Notes: generated from the letters alone by a model not told the origin. A stretch of 64,000 nucleotides of DNA from Metabacillus niabensis (GCF_902829255.1 NZ_CADEPK010000021.1:1-64000), one strand, 5' to 3'. Shown: positions 9,407 to 17,754, counted from the first letter of the stretch. Made by a program: numbers and translations.

Positions 9407-9540
9407 CACTATGTTATTGAAGAATACGTGGGATTCTTGTTTAGAGAAGTTTGTTAGAGGATTTAACGCCATGGAGGAGCGTTCCAGACCTTCTACAGAA
9501 AAAGAACGCTACAAGAGGAAATAAACAACCAAGATTAACA
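9407..9540 (+). repeat. Dispersed Bacillaceae repeat, copy 2 (most degenerate)
   Basis: Only scattered landmarks survive: GATTCTTGTTTAGAGAAG, GGAGGAGC, GAACGCT and AAGAGGAAATAAACAACCAA, in the same order and spacing as in the other copies. It looks like an old copy. The remaining sequence up to 9791 holds nothing I recognise. Confidence 0.55.
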
Positions 9541-9791
9541 TCGCCACCTCTTCAAGAAATTTAAGGAAACTTTTGTAATGATAGTTGTTATGGTAAGAAA
9601 CAATTAATTTTTAAGAATCTAAGTCGTCTAATGGAAATATTCCCTCTAAGAAATCTAAGTCTCTATGCAATTCTCCTTTCGTGACACCTGTACCGAGTAT
9701 AATAAACTCTCAAATCGATTTTAGTTGAGTATAATGTGTCTATCCAAGCCTTCTATATAACTACTATAAAAATGCGTCTACAGTGTATAAA

Positions 9792-10769
9792 TTAGTCTTC
9801 TTTGGACTTAAATTTATTTTCTATCTCATTTAAAAAATTTAATACAGCTATTTTCATTTGCTCGACACCTGGTTGTTCTATCGGGAAATGTCCAGCTCCT
9901 TCTAAAATTACACATCTTTTCTTACATTGTAATCGCTTATAAAAGGATTCACTTAAATTAAACGGTGTCATTGGATCTACTTCAGGATGGATAAGTAATA
10001 TAGGACAAATGTCAAAATATTCAGGTTCAATCATTAATTTCATATTTAAGAAGGTTCTCAGAAATCGCAAAGGTATTCTTGTCCCTGCCGAGCGTGGATC
10101 GTTCATAATTAGATTGGTCAAATCAAAGTTATTTGTAATTAACTTCATTCTCGATACTTTAGAAACAGGAATCCGAAACGAATCCAATACAAAGGGGAAA
10201 CTATCCATCGTGAATTTACCCAAGCGACTAATTACCTTATTTGGAGCAATTTGATCACGAACTTTTTGATTACTTGTATCCACGAAGGTCGTTACAATCA
10301 ACCCTTTAACTTGTTTGCTCATACTTGCCGCATGATATGCAAGCATGCCTCCAATGCTGGCTCTTAATAAAATAATTGGTTTACCGTCTCGCTTGAATTC
10401 CTGTTCGATGAACTCCGTAATTATTTTTATCCAATCACGGTAATCTATAGATTTTAATGACTCAGTATAACTGAGACCATAAGGAGGGAGGTCTGGAGAT
10501 ACAACATCATATCCATGTATTTGTAACATCCTTGCATAGGGTGCCAATAGTCTACCGTTTCCACCTGCACCATGTATTAAAATAACTTTAATTTTCGATC
10601 CCGAAACAGACATTCGATCCAGATGGATATGATAATCGTTCCAACCCCACCATTCCTCAGATGGTAGGTTATTGTCATTTATTCGCAATTCTTCAGGGAA
10701 AAATCTCTGATATTTCTTCCAATAAACTTCGGTTTCATTGTATGTAAAATTTTTAGTGTTAGGATTCAC
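9792..10769 (-). CDS. Alpha/beta-hydrolase family protein
   Basis: A 325-residue soluble hydrolase of the alpha/beta fold with no signal peptide. Visible elements: LIHGAGGNGRLL (oxyanion loop), RASIGGMLAYH (nucleophile elbow with the candidate Ser), HPEVDPMTP (acidic residue) and GAGHFPIEQP (catalytic His). The elbow lacks the first glycine of GxSxG, having Arg there, which is unusual. It could be an esterase or lysophospholipase-like enzyme; the substrate is unknown. It stands alone on the minus strand after copy 2 of the repeat. Confidence 0.75.
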   Translation of the reverse strand: MNPNTKNFTYNETEVYWKKYQRFFPEELRINDNNLPSEEWWGWNDYHIHLDRMSVSGSKIKVILIHGAGGNGRLLAPYARMLQIHGYDVVSPDLPPYGLSYTESLKSIDYRDWIKIITEFIEQEFKRDGKPIILLRASIGGMLAYHAASMSKQVKGLIVTTFVDTSNQKVRDQIAPNKVISRLGKFTMDSFPFVLDSFRIPVSKVSRMKLITNNFDLTNLIMNDPRSAGTRIPLRFLRTFLNMKLMIEPEYFDICPILLIHPEVDPMTPFNLSESFYKRLQCKKRCVILEGAGHFPIEQPGVEQMKIAVLNFLNEIENKFKSKED

Positions 10770-10808
10770 TCACTCTTCCCCCAAACCGTATTGTAATGGC
10801 ATTTGCTA

Positions 10809-10850
10809 ACCTTACTAAAACGTAATAGTGGGAACACACACTAGTAAGGT
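10809..10850. repeat. Perfect 9-bp inverted repeat upstream of the hydrolase
   Basis: ACCTTACTA at 10809-10817 is the exact reverse complement of TAGTAAGGT at 10842-10850, with a 24-base loop and no T-run on either side. It lies upstream of the minus-strand hydrolase and downstream of the minus-strand oxidoreductase, so it could be a weak terminator or an operator. Confidence 0.4.
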
Positions 10851-11044
10851 ACCGATCTAATAAGCCTTTGCCGTTGTTATTACATATATTAACTTATTCT
10901 AGATGGTTTCAAAAAAGCCTTCTTATTGAGCTTAACCTGCCCCTTTAGTGCAATAAGTAAATGCGATACCTCTTTATTGAAGTACCGCACCCATTTGTTT
11001 AAGTACATTTCTTCACAAACATCGTCTTTTCAGTTCATTCTACT

Positions 11045-11626
11045 TTAAATTTCTTGGGTTATTTCTCTTAAAAATTGTTTCCTCTTCTCATCTGTTGTTA
11101 AGTTAACTCCAGAAAAATGAATCCATTTAGTGTATTCGTTTTTAATTCCCAGGTCAGCTAAAGTTCGGTTAATGAAGACTCCTTGAATAGCATTTCCTCC
11201 TTCAGATTCAATATAATCTTTATCCGTTGTAGAAGTTGAAATCACAGTTGTTTTTTCTATATTTGTCAATAACCCTTTCAGAGAACCTGTTGTTTTATCC
11301 TCTAGGAAAGCGAAGCCACTCAACATCACTTTATCAATAAATCCTTTTAAAATAGCAGGTAAGTCCCACCACCAGACAGGAAATATAAAAATCAACTCAG
11401 TTGCCTGGCTTAATTTTTTTTGATATTCCTTAACTAATTCGTAAGGTGTTTCTCCTCTATTAAATTGCTCCAATTCTTCTGCTGTAAATACGGGATTAAA
11501 CCCATCTTTATAAAGATCGATCACTTGAAATGTTTCTTCCTTAGCTTCTAAGTCTTTCGTGATAGAAGTTAAGATTGCATGATTATAGCTTCCTTCCCAT
11601 GGATGTGCATAGACAATTGTTTTCAT
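11045..11626 (-). CDS. NAD(P)H dehydrogenase (quinone)/MdaB-YwrO family flavoprotein
   Basis: Flavodoxin-fold oxidoreductase that probably reduces quinones or electrophiles by two electrons using NAD(P)H. It opens MKTIVYAHPWEGSYNHAI, with the FMN/FAD-binding loop, and has FIFPVWWWDLPAILKGFIDKV, the family signature that contacts substrate and the dimer partner. The ATG at 11626 is preceded on its strand by GGAGAAGGGTG. A longer in-frame start at 11677 would run into the shared promoter, so I reject it. The length is 193 residues. It is divergent from an HxlR regulator, the usual arrangement for electrophile-responsive reductases. Confidence 0.85.
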   Translation of the reverse strand: MKTIVYAHPWEGSYNHAILTSITKDLEAKEETFQVIDLYKDGFNPVFTAEELEQFNRGETPYELVKEYQKKLSQATELIFIFPVWWWDLPAILKGFIDKVMLSGFAFLEDKTTGSLKGLLTNIEKTTVISTSTTDKDYIESEGGNAIQGVFINRTLADLGIKNEYTKWIHFSGVNLTTDEKRKQFLREITQEI

Positions 11627-11713
11627 TACTAGTTCACCCTTCTCCCTAATTTGCATCATATTTTGATGTACATTCATCTTATTGTATGCTATAACATTCT
11701 ACAAGTACGGTAA

Positions 11714-11729
11714 TTTAAGTATGATACTA
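11714..11729. promoter_or_regulatory. Candidate HxlR operator
   Basis: AGTATGATACT at 11718-11728 is a palindrome, and the flanks extend it to TTAAGTAT-G-ATACTAA. It lies in the divergent intergenic region 20 bases before hxlR. HxlR-type regulators bind TACT/AGTA-like palindromes in such places, so autoregulation and repression of the reductase are plausible. Confidence 0.45.
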
Positions 11730-11748
11730 ACCTAAAGGAGAGTGTTGA

Positions 11749-12123
11749 ATGGAAAATGAATCTTATGTATTTAAAGATAATTTGAAGGATACTGGTTTTG
11801 GCTATACTTTGTCATTAATTGGTGGAAAATACAAAATGACAGTTTTATATGCTTTATATTTAAACAATAACCCTATTCGCTATAACCAGCTGAAACGGAT
11901 GCTTGGCAATATTTCTTTTAAAACATTAACCAATACACTAAAGGAACTTGAGGGTGATCAACTAATTAATCGAAAAGAATATCCTCAAGTGCCTCCAAAA
12001 GTAGAATATAGTTTATCGGAAAAGGGTTTATCATTGATTCCTGTATTAGATGCAATTTGCTATTGGGGAGAAGAACAATTGGATAAAAGAAAGGAAGTGA
12101 CGAATAAAGTGAACAATAACTAA
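11749..12123 (+). CDS. HxlR-family transcriptional regulator
   Basis: A 124-residue winged-helix dimeric regulator. LSLIGGKYKMTVLYALYLNNNPIRYNQLKRML is the family hallmark region, followed by the recognition helix ISFKTLTNTLKELE and the wing PPKVEYSLSEKG. Relatives such as B. subtilis YodB and CatR sense quinones or diamide through cysteine; here the only evident cysteine is in DAICYWGEE near the C-terminus, so a YodB-like Cys6 switch is absent. AAAGGAGAG precedes the ATG. It probably controls the divergent reductase. Confidence 0.87.
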   Translation: MENESYVFKDNLKDTGFGYTLSLIGGKYKMTVLYALYLNNNPIRYNQLKRMLGNISFKTLTNTLKELEGDQLINRKEYPQVPPKVEYSLSEKGLSLIPVLDAICYWGEEQLDKRKEVTNKVNNN

Positions 12124-12208
12124 AGAAGGCTGCCTGGTCAGCAGCTGTAGATTCCTTTTCATAGTATTAATCAATAAACCTGCACCGTTAGTCAAAAAGC
12201 GAATGCAC

Positions 12209-12385
12209 TTAATGAACACTCGCACCAGTTACTTGAAGAACAATATTAATCAAAAGGAAAATAATACCTACAATGTTAAATACATTAGAAAAGCCTATAT
12301 TTTCCGCTATTGCAATAGAAGGCTTGTTGTCTTCCATACAATCCCAATAAGGAATTTTATTCTTTTCCAAACTTTGTAATTCACA
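12209..12385 (-). pseudogene. C-terminal remnant of a GNAT acetyltransferase
   Basis: The minus strand reads LEKNKIPYWDCMEDNKPS followed by IAIAENIGFSNVFN, which matches the end of a GNAT-family acetyltransferase (PxWDCxxxNxPSxxLAExxGF). A stop codon lies just upstream (12386-12388), no start or N-terminal acetyl-CoA domain is found, and the tail becomes hydrophobic after IGFSN. The remainder of the gap to 12600 holds no other gene I can support. Confidence 0.6.
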
Positions 12386-12600
12386 CTAAACATCCTAATT
12401 TCACCATATTCATTTTGCTATTAGCATTTTTTTATTCAACTAACCAGCCCCCATTGTTGAAGAAGAAAAACTAAAACTCTAGAGAGGACGATACAATCCT
12501 TTCTTGTTTTTGGAAAACTTCTATAACCTGAGTATATCAATGGTTTCCATAATTGGGATTAAATTTCCTTATACTGTAGTAGCTGTTTATCCTCTAATTA

Positions 12601-12644
12601 CAAAAAATGGTGTGTCAATACTGTTGTCAGTTTACACACCATTT
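12601..12644 (-). terminator. Terminator of uppP
   Basis: AAATGGTGTGT at 12605-12615 pairs perfectly with ACACACCATTT at 12634-12644. On the minus strand the hairpin runs into a T-run (complement of AAAAAA at 12602-12607). It sits 65 bases past the uppP stop. Confidence 0.8.
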
Positions 12645-12708
12645 ACTTTGTCTATTTAAAATTTGTACTCCAAAACGAAAGCCTTTGAGACGATCCCCAT
12701 GCCTCTTT

Positions 12709-13506
12709 TTATAAAATAAAAATCCAAAACACAATCGCTAGTAAAAAGCGATAAATAGCAAAAGGAATGAGCTTAATTTTATTAATTAGGCTAAGGAAGA
12801 ATTTAATTGCGATTAAAGCAACTACAAAAGCTGTGACAAAGCCTGTAATAAACAATGGCAAATCACTGCTGTTTAAATGACTCCAGCTTTCGAGTAAATC
12901 CTTTCCAGAGGCGGCAAACATAATCGGAATCGCCATAATAAACGTAAATTCTGAAGCGGTCCGGTGATTCATGCCGACGAGAAGACCGCCTGATAACGTT
13001 GCTCCTGACCTTGAGAAGCCAGGCATTAAGGCTAAGCATTGAAAGAGCCCGACAGCAAATGCTTGCTTATAGGAAATTTGGTCAAGTGTATTTGCAACAG
13101 GTGCGGGTTTAAATTTTTCAGCAATAATCATTAGCACACCACCAGCAACTAATGTCATAACAACCGTTTGTGGTGAAAACAACACATCCTTGATCGTATC
13201 ATAAAATAGGACGCCACCAATTCCGAACGGAAGCATACCAATCGCAATATGGAACACGTTTAGCTTGCCTATACTATTCTTCTCTTCACTTTTATGTAAG
13301 CCGAAAATCGTAAGAATTCTCCTCCAAAATAGAACAACAACTGCTAGAATCGAGCCTAACTGAATGACAATTTCAAAGGTTGAGGCACGTTCCCCATGAA
13401 AATTTAGAAGATGGCCAGTAAGGATTAAGTGACCAGTTGAAGACACTGGTGCAAATTCTGTTAACCCTTCGACAATCCCCATGATGATGCCAATAATAAT
13501 ATCCAT
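12709..13506 (-). CDS. uppP: Undecaprenyl-diphosphatase UppP/BacA
   Basis: Integral membrane phosphatase that recycles undecaprenyl pyrophosphate to the monophosphate carrier used for wall synthesis, and can confer bacitracin resistance. The two BacA signature regions are present: [16 protein letters not shown] near residues 14-29 and [15 protein letters not shown] near 160-175, each with a catalytic Glu/Ser/Arg set. About eight hydrophobic helices. 265 residues, normal length. The start is preceded on its strand by AAAGGAGAAATCG. Monocistronic, with its own terminator. Confidence 0.95.
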   Translation of the reverse strand: MDIIIGIIMGIVEGLTEFAPVSSTGHLILTGHLLNFHGERASTFEIVIQLGSILAVVVLFWRRILTIFGLHKSEEKNSIGKLNVFHIAIGMLPFGIGGVLFYDTIKDVLFSPQTVVMTLVAGGVLMIIAEKFKPAPVANTLDQISYKQAFAVGLFQCLALMPGFSRSGATLSGGLLVGMNHRTASEFTFIMAIPIMFAASGKDLLESWSHLNSSDLPLFITGFVTAFVVALIAIKFFLSLINKIKLIPFAIYRFLLAIVFWIFIL

Positions 13507-13641
13507 TCGATTTCTCCTTTATCAAATACTCTTTTAAACAATATCAAAAAACCAGTAAATGTAAATAGGGTGGTTTTAAGTAGATTTTAAATTTTCGTTA
13601 CGATATTTTCCTGTTATTCTCCGAACAAATCGGAAGTAGAG

Positions 13642-13657
13642 GTGACATTTTTGTCAC
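13642..13657. repeat. Short inverted repeat upstream of uppP
   Basis: GTGACA at 13642-13647 and TGTCAC at 13652-13657 are perfect arms around TTTT. The element is 135 bases upstream of the uppP start and could be an operator; no other evidence supports this. Confidence 0.3.
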
Positions 13658-13784
13658 TTTGAAGTGAAGGATGGCAGACAATTTCAACAGCTGCTTTTAC
13701 TCGTCGTTATTGAATGATTTTTCGAGTTTAAATAGAGCATTTTTAGTTTGTATGAACAATTTGAAAAAACATTAAAATAACTGT

Positions 13785-13813
13785 TTGACATGGAACGCGT
13801 TTCATCAATTAGA
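13785..13813 (+). promoter_or_regulatory. Promoter -35 with overlapping LacI-type operator
   Basis: TTGACA at 13785-13790 is a perfect -35 box, and TGGAACGCGTTTCA at 13791-13804 is a 14-bp palindrome with one mismatch, of the kind bound by LacI/GalR regulators. The -10 is weak (ATTAGA region). A LacI-family gene lies 340 bases downstream, so this may be its operator, governing the small ORF at 13847. Confidence 0.5.
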
Positions 13814-13846
13814 CTTAAGCCAAATAATAGGAAATGAGGAGAGTCT

Positions 13847-13966
13847 ATGATTTCAATAATCATCCTTTGCTTTGTGATATATTTGGCATCATACTTCTGT
13901 TTAAAGTCATCAGGACAATCAATGGATGTTAAGTCAATGAAGGACTTTGACGATTATTTTATTTAA
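13847..13966 (+). CDS. Small single-span membrane protein (39 aa), uncharacterised
   Basis: ATG at 13847 follows AGGAG by five bases and reads 39 residues: a hydrophobic N-terminal helix (MISIIILCFVIYLASYF), then a polar tail ending MKDFDDYFI. It lies directly behind the TTGACA/LacI-operator promoter. I do not recognise a family. It may be a small regulated membrane peptide, or a decayed transporter N-terminus. Confidence 0.45.
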   Translation: MISIIILCFVIYLASYFCLKSSGQSMDVKSMKDFDDYFI

Positions 13967-14147
13967 AAGTAACGCTTCATTTAGGTTTTTAGATATTAGC
14001 ATTGTTTTGCACTTCTCTCTTTAGGAAATGGTATGATGAACGGGGATAGGCTTTTATCCTTTGAGTATGGGCTTATAAATTGAAACCTATCAGGCTTTAC
14101 TGAAGATTAAACGTGATAAGATGACATGTTTGAAAAAAGGTGAGCAT
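13967..14147. other. Leader region before the LacI-family gene
   Basis: It holds no further gene. The sequence from 14020 (TTTAGGAAATGG ... GGGGATAGGC) shows no perfect hairpin or promoter that I would defend. Confidence 0.4.
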
Positions 14148-15107
14148 ATGACAAATATTAAAGATTTAGCGAAGTTGGCTGGAGTTTCTGTGACGACTGT
14201 ATCTCGTGTGTTAAATGATCATCCATATGTAAGCAAGGAAAAACGGGATGCGGTTTTAAAGGCGATCGAGGCAACGAATTATTATAAAAATATTAATGCT
14301 GTGCATTTAAGTAAAGGGAAAACAAATATGATGGGGGTTGTCGTTCCCTTTATTGATCATACGTATTTTGCCTTTTTAATAAAGGGAATTGCAAAACAGG
14401 CTTTGAAAAATAATTACAAATTAGTGTTGTTTCAAACGGAGTACCAGAAGGAGCGGGAACTTGAAGCATTGGAAATGTTAAAGCTAAAGCAAATTGATTC
14501 GTTAATTTTTTGCTCGAGAGCCTGTGATTTTGCCATTATTGAAGAGCATATGTCATTTGGTCCGATCGTTCTTTGTGAGCATATTGAAGGGAAGCGGATT
14601 TCTTCAAGCTATGTCAATCAATACAACGTTTTTTTTGAAGCGTTAGAATATTTGTTTGAGAAGGGACACCACCGGATTGGCTATAGTATTGGGAGAAGGA
14701 CAGGGACAAATAGCTATGAGCGGGAAATGGCCTATCGTGATTTTCTCACTAAATATCAGCTTCCGTTACATCAAGAGTATATTATTGATGGCTGTCTCTA
14801 TTTTGAGGATAGTGAGAAAGTAATGAAGCGAATCAAACAGATGGCAAAGCCTCCCACTGCATTGCTCATTACAAGTGATCAAGTTGCGGCAGGGATTGTT
14901 ACCTATTGTCAAGCAAATGGGATAGCGATACCAGAGGAGCTTTCGATTATCGGCTTTGATAACCAGCCGATTGCGAAAATGATGAATATTACAACGATTG
15001 ATATCCCGCTGTTTGAAATGGGTGAAAATCTTTTTCTGCAAGCAGTTGCCGAGGAGATTTCAAATAAGGAAATGTCCGTGAAACTCATTGAAAGAGGTAC
15101 GGCTTAA
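14148..15107 (+). CDS. LacI/GalR-family transcriptional regulator
   Basis: A 319-residue sugar-responsive repressor. The N-terminal helix-turn-helix reads TNIKDLAKLAGVSVTTVSRVLN with the hinge at about 50-60, followed by a periplasmic-binding-type sensor domain (MGVVVPFIDHTYF, IGFDNQPIAKMM). I place the start at the ATG of MTNIKDLA after AAAGGTGAG; the earlier in-frame ATG at 14121 lacks a ribosome site. No sugar genes flank it, so the ligand is unknown. The operator candidate at 13791 suggests it controls the small upstream ORF and possibly itself. Confidence 0.88.
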   Translation: MTNIKDLAKLAGVSVTTVSRVLNDHPYVSKEKRDAVLKAIEATNYYKNINAVHLSKGKTNMMGVVVPFIDHTYFAFLIKGIAKQALKNNYKLVLFQTEYQKERELEALEMLKLKQIDSLIFCSRACDFAIIEEHMSFGPIVLCEHIEGKRISSSYVNQYNVFFEALEYLFEKGHHRIGYSIGRRTGTNSYEREMAYRDFLTKYQLPLHQEYIIDGCLYFEDSEKVMKRIKQMAKPPTALLITSDQVAAGIVTYCQANGIAIPEELSIIGFDNQPIAKMMNITTIDIPLFEMGENLFLQAVAEEISNKEMSVKLIERGTA

Positions 15108-15197
15108 CGCTGTTTTCTGATAGAATATTTATAGAGAGAAAAAATAAAATGTAACATTCTTTGTATGGGGACAAAACACTAACGAAAGAAAGTTGGA

Positions 15198-15983
15198 ATG
15201 CACATGACAAATCAGAGCGTAATCTTCTTTGATATTGATGGGACGTTATTGACTCATGAGAAGGAGTTACCAGCATCGACAAAGGAAGCGATTTTCAAGC
15301 TAAAAGAGCTAGGACATGAGGTAGCCATTGCGACAGGGCGAGCTCCGTTTATGTTTGAGGACATCCGTGAGGAATTAGATATTCGCACATTTGTTAGCTA
15401 TAACGGTCAATATGTCGTTTTAAACGGTGAGGTCATTTATGCGAATCCATTAAATATTCCAGCTCTTGAACGATTAACTGAAAAAGCATTATTAAATCGA
15501 CATCCGGTTGTGTTTATGGACCATGAGGATATGAAGGCAAATGTTCCAGAGCATGCTTATATTCGGGAAAGCATTGAAACGTTAAAAATTAACCATTTCC
15601 CAACACATGATCCGAATTATTATAAAGGTCGCGACCTCTATCAATCATTGCTTTTCTGTCCAGAAGGTGAAGAAAAACAATATGAGCAGGAATTTGCTGA
15701 ATTTGATTTTGTTAGATGGCATCCTGTTTCTGTTGATATCCTGCCAAAGGGTGGTTCAAAAGCGATCGGAATTGAAAAAATTGTGGAAAGATTAGGATTC
15801 CCGAAAGAAAGACAATACGCCTTTGGTGATGGGCTTAACGATTTGGAGATGCTGTCTGCGATTGAAAATAGTGTTGCGATGGGGAATGCAGAGGATAGAG
15901 TGAAAAAAGCTGCCAAGCATGTAACGAAATCTGTTGAAGACAATGGAATTCTCCATGGCCTTCAAATGGTTGGTCTTCTGTAA
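15198..15983 (+). CDS. Cof-type HAD-superfamily phosphatase
   Basis: Haloacid dehalogenase-like sugar or nucleotide phosphatase with a C2 cap. Motif I FFDIDGTLL (catalytic Asp pair) is near residue 10, motif II is ATGRAP, motif III PKGGSKAIGIEKI, and motif IV FGDGLNDLEML. 261 residues. ATG occurs at 15198 and again at 15204, and the ribosome site is poor, so the start is uncertain by two codons. It may be co-transcribed with the HisA-like gene 27 bases downstream. Confidence 0.85.
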   Translation: MHMTNQSVIFFDIDGTLLTHEKELPASTKEAIFKLKELGHEVAIATGRAPFMFEDIREELDIRTFVSYNGQYVVLNGEVIYANPLNIPALERLTEKALLNRHPVVFMDHEDMKANVPEHAYIRESIETLKINHFPTHDPNYYKGRDLYQSLLFCPEGEEKQYEQEFAEFDFVRWHPVSVDILPKGGSKAIGIEKIVERLGFPKERQYAFGDGLNDLEMLSAIENSVAMGNAEDRVKKAAKHVTKSVEDNGILHGLQMVGLL

Positions 15984-16010
15984 GTAGGAGAAAAAGAAAC
16001 AGAGAGGTTC

Positions 16011-16778
16011 GTGAATGAGATGAAGTTTAGACCATGCATCGATATTCATCAAGGTAAGGTGAAGCAAATTGTTGGGGATACACTTACTTTGGATAATCGT
16101 AAGGTTGTAGAAAATTTTGTATCAGAGCATGATTCTGATTATTATGCAGCGATGTTTAAGGAAGACAATCTAACTGGTGGACATGTTATCATGCTCGGAG
16201 ATGGGAATCATGATACAGCTATCCGTGCATTAAAGGAATATCCAAATGGGCTGCAAATTGGCGGTGGGATCACTGCTGAAAATGCAGGCGAATATTTGGA
16301 AAATGGCGCTTCACATGTGATTGTTACCTCCTACATATTCAATAACGGGGAGCTCAATAAGGAGCGATTAGAAGCGCTAGTCAAGGAAGTTGGCAAGGAA
16401 CGACTCGTCATTGATTTAAGCTGTAAGGAGAAGGATGGGAAATGGTTTGTCGTAACGAATAAATGGACGACATTTACCAATTTTGAAATCAATGCAGCGT
16501 CCATAAAGGAAATTGAAGGCTACTGTGATGAATTGCTCATCCATGCGGTTGATGTTGAAGGAAAGCGGACGGGAATCCAAGAAACACTTGCTAAGCAATT
16601 AGCTAGCTGGGTCTCAATTCCGACAACCTATGCAGGCGGTGTCCGCTCAATCTCTGATTTAGAAGCATTTCGTCAGTTAACAGATGGTAAGCTTGATCTT
16701 ACAATTGGCAGTGCATTAGATATATTCGGCGGGAATCTTCCTTACAAGCAAGTTGTTGACTATTGCCGTAAGCTTTAA
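16011..16778 (+). CDS. Eukaryote-type HisA (ProFAR isomerase-like)
   Basis: A (beta-alpha)8 barrel isomerase resembling the fungal/plant HIS6 branch of phosphoribosylformimino-AICAR-phosphate ribotide isomerase rather than the usual bacterial HisA. Evidence: RPCIDIHQGKVKQIVG at the N-terminus, long insertion KEDNLTGGHVIMLGDGNHD, GLQIGGGIT for phosphate binding, LVIDLSCKEKDGKWFVVTNKWTT (acidic catalytic residue and the extended loop of the HIS6 type), and TTYAGGVRSISDLE. It stands alone, not in a his operon. The start could be GTG 16011 or ATG 16020. A large hairpin follows. Confidence 0.8.
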   Translation: MNEMKFRPCIDIHQGKVKQIVGDTLTLDNRKVVENFVSEHDSDYYAAMFKEDNLTGGHVIMLGDGNHDTAIRALKEYPNGLQIGGGITAENAGEYLENGASHVIVTSYIFNNGELNKERLEALVKEVGKERLVIDLSCKEKDGKWFVVTNKWTTFTNFEINAASIKEIEGYCDELLIHAVDVEGKRTGIQETLAKQLASWVSIPTTYAGGVRSISDLEAFRQLTDGKLDLTIGSALDIFGGNLPYKQVVDYCRKL

Positions 16779-16797
16779 TGAGAATTTTACATCATCG

Positions 16798-16873
16798 AGG
16801 GTGACTCAAAAGGGTCAGAACCTTTCATTTGTTTGAGGGGTCTGAACCATTCGTTTTGAGCCACCCTTATTTT
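16798..16873 (+). terminator. Long hairpin, probable terminator after the HisA-like gene
   Basis: AGGGTGACTCAAAA at 16798-16811 pairs with TTTTGAGCCACCCT (16854-16867, one bulge), followed by TATTTTTATT. The loop contains a further GGTCAGAACC / GGTCTGAACC pair, so it can fold as a compound hairpin. Confidence 0.7.
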
Positions 16874-16904
16874 TATTAATAAAGTTTTTCATAGGGGGCT
16901 GTTA

Positions 16905-17432
16905 ATGGTGAATTTTCGCTTAGATGAGGCGATTGAAGTTTTGGAGCGTACACCAATTTTATTAAAAAGCTTTTTGACTGGATTATCAAATGGATGGCTG
17001 CAAGGCAATGAAGGTGAGGGCACATGGAATGCTACGGAAGTGGTTGACCACCTTATTGAAGCTGAAAAAACTAATTGGCTACCAAGATTACAATTTATTC
17101 TTAATGAAGGAACGGCAAAGCCATTTCCCGCATTTGATCGGAACGCGCATTTACTTCCAGGACGTGAGCAATCGATGGAAGAAAAGCTAGATGAGTTTGC
17201 GAGGATTCGAAACGAAAATATCACGAAGCTAAAGGAGCTAGTGACAAATGAAGAGCTTCTTGAGCTATCTGGCATCCATCCTGAGTTTGGCGAGGCAAAG
17301 ATAAGAGAACTGATTTCGACGTGGGCAGTTCATGATTTCACACATATTGCACAAATCGTCCGCGTCATGGCGAAAAGATACAGTGCAGATGTTGGACCGT
17401 GGAAGGAATATTTAGGGATACTGAGGAAGTAG
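16905..17432 (+). CDS. DinB/YfiT-like superfamily protein
   Basis: A 175-residue four-helix metal-binding protein. The three expected metal-ligand histidines are in VVDHLIEAE and [25 protein letters not shown] is a typical DinB_2 helix. Bacillus relatives include bacillithiol transferases, but I cannot assign one. The start is ATG at 16905. The gene appears to be single. Confidence 0.8.
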   Translation: MVNFRLDEAIEVLERTPILLKSFLTGLSNGWLQGNEGEGTWNATEVVDHLIEAEKTNWLPRLQFILNEGTAKPFPAFDRNAHLLPGREQSMEEKLDEFARIRNENITKLKELVTNEELLELSGIHPEFGEAKIRELISTWAVHDFTHIAQIVRVMAKRYSADVGPWKEYLGILRK

Positions 17433-17519
17433 GTTTGCTTTTGTGTAGAAAACATAGACTCATTGTGGCGTTGATTCCTTAAGGAGTGAACGTTTTTTTA
17501 TTTGGCTGTTGATTTTTAA

Positions 17520-17681
17520 GCACTTTGTTGATTGGAGTGGAGGGCATGAGACTCCTGCGGGAGAAGCGTGTCAAAGGGAGACTCCACAGGAGCTTGCTCC
17601 GAGGAGGCTCCCGGACCGCCCGCGGAAAGCGAATGCCCAGTAGCGGAAATCAACAACAAAGTTTAACAAAGCCTTTTATTT
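17520..17681 (+). repeat. Dispersed Bacillaceae repeat, copy 3 (near intact)
   Basis: The clearest copy. ACTTTGTTGATT at the left end mirrors AATCAACAACAAAGT at the right. Inside are GGGCATGAGACTCCTGCGGG and GCCCGCGGAAAGCGAATGCCC, which can pair over long distance, plus CAAAGGGAGACTCCACAGG and GCTTGCTCCGAGGAGGCTC. It is much more GC-rich than its surroundings. It fills most of the DinB-marR gap. Confidence 0.85.
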
Positions 17682-17725
17682 AAGAGTGGAGTTTATAGCT
17701 GTACAAATAAAAACAACTATTATAT

Positions 17726-17754
17726 AATTAGTTAGTAAGGAATACTAACTAATT
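17726..17754. promoter_or_regulatory. Perfect 12-bp inverted-repeat operator before marR
   Basis: AATTAGTTAGTA at 17726-17737 is the exact reverse complement of TACTAACTAATT at 17743-17754, around AGGAA. The left arm overlaps a TATAAT at 17723-17728, so a bound dimer would block this -10. It lies 22 bases before the MarR start; autorepression is likely. Confidence 0.75.
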
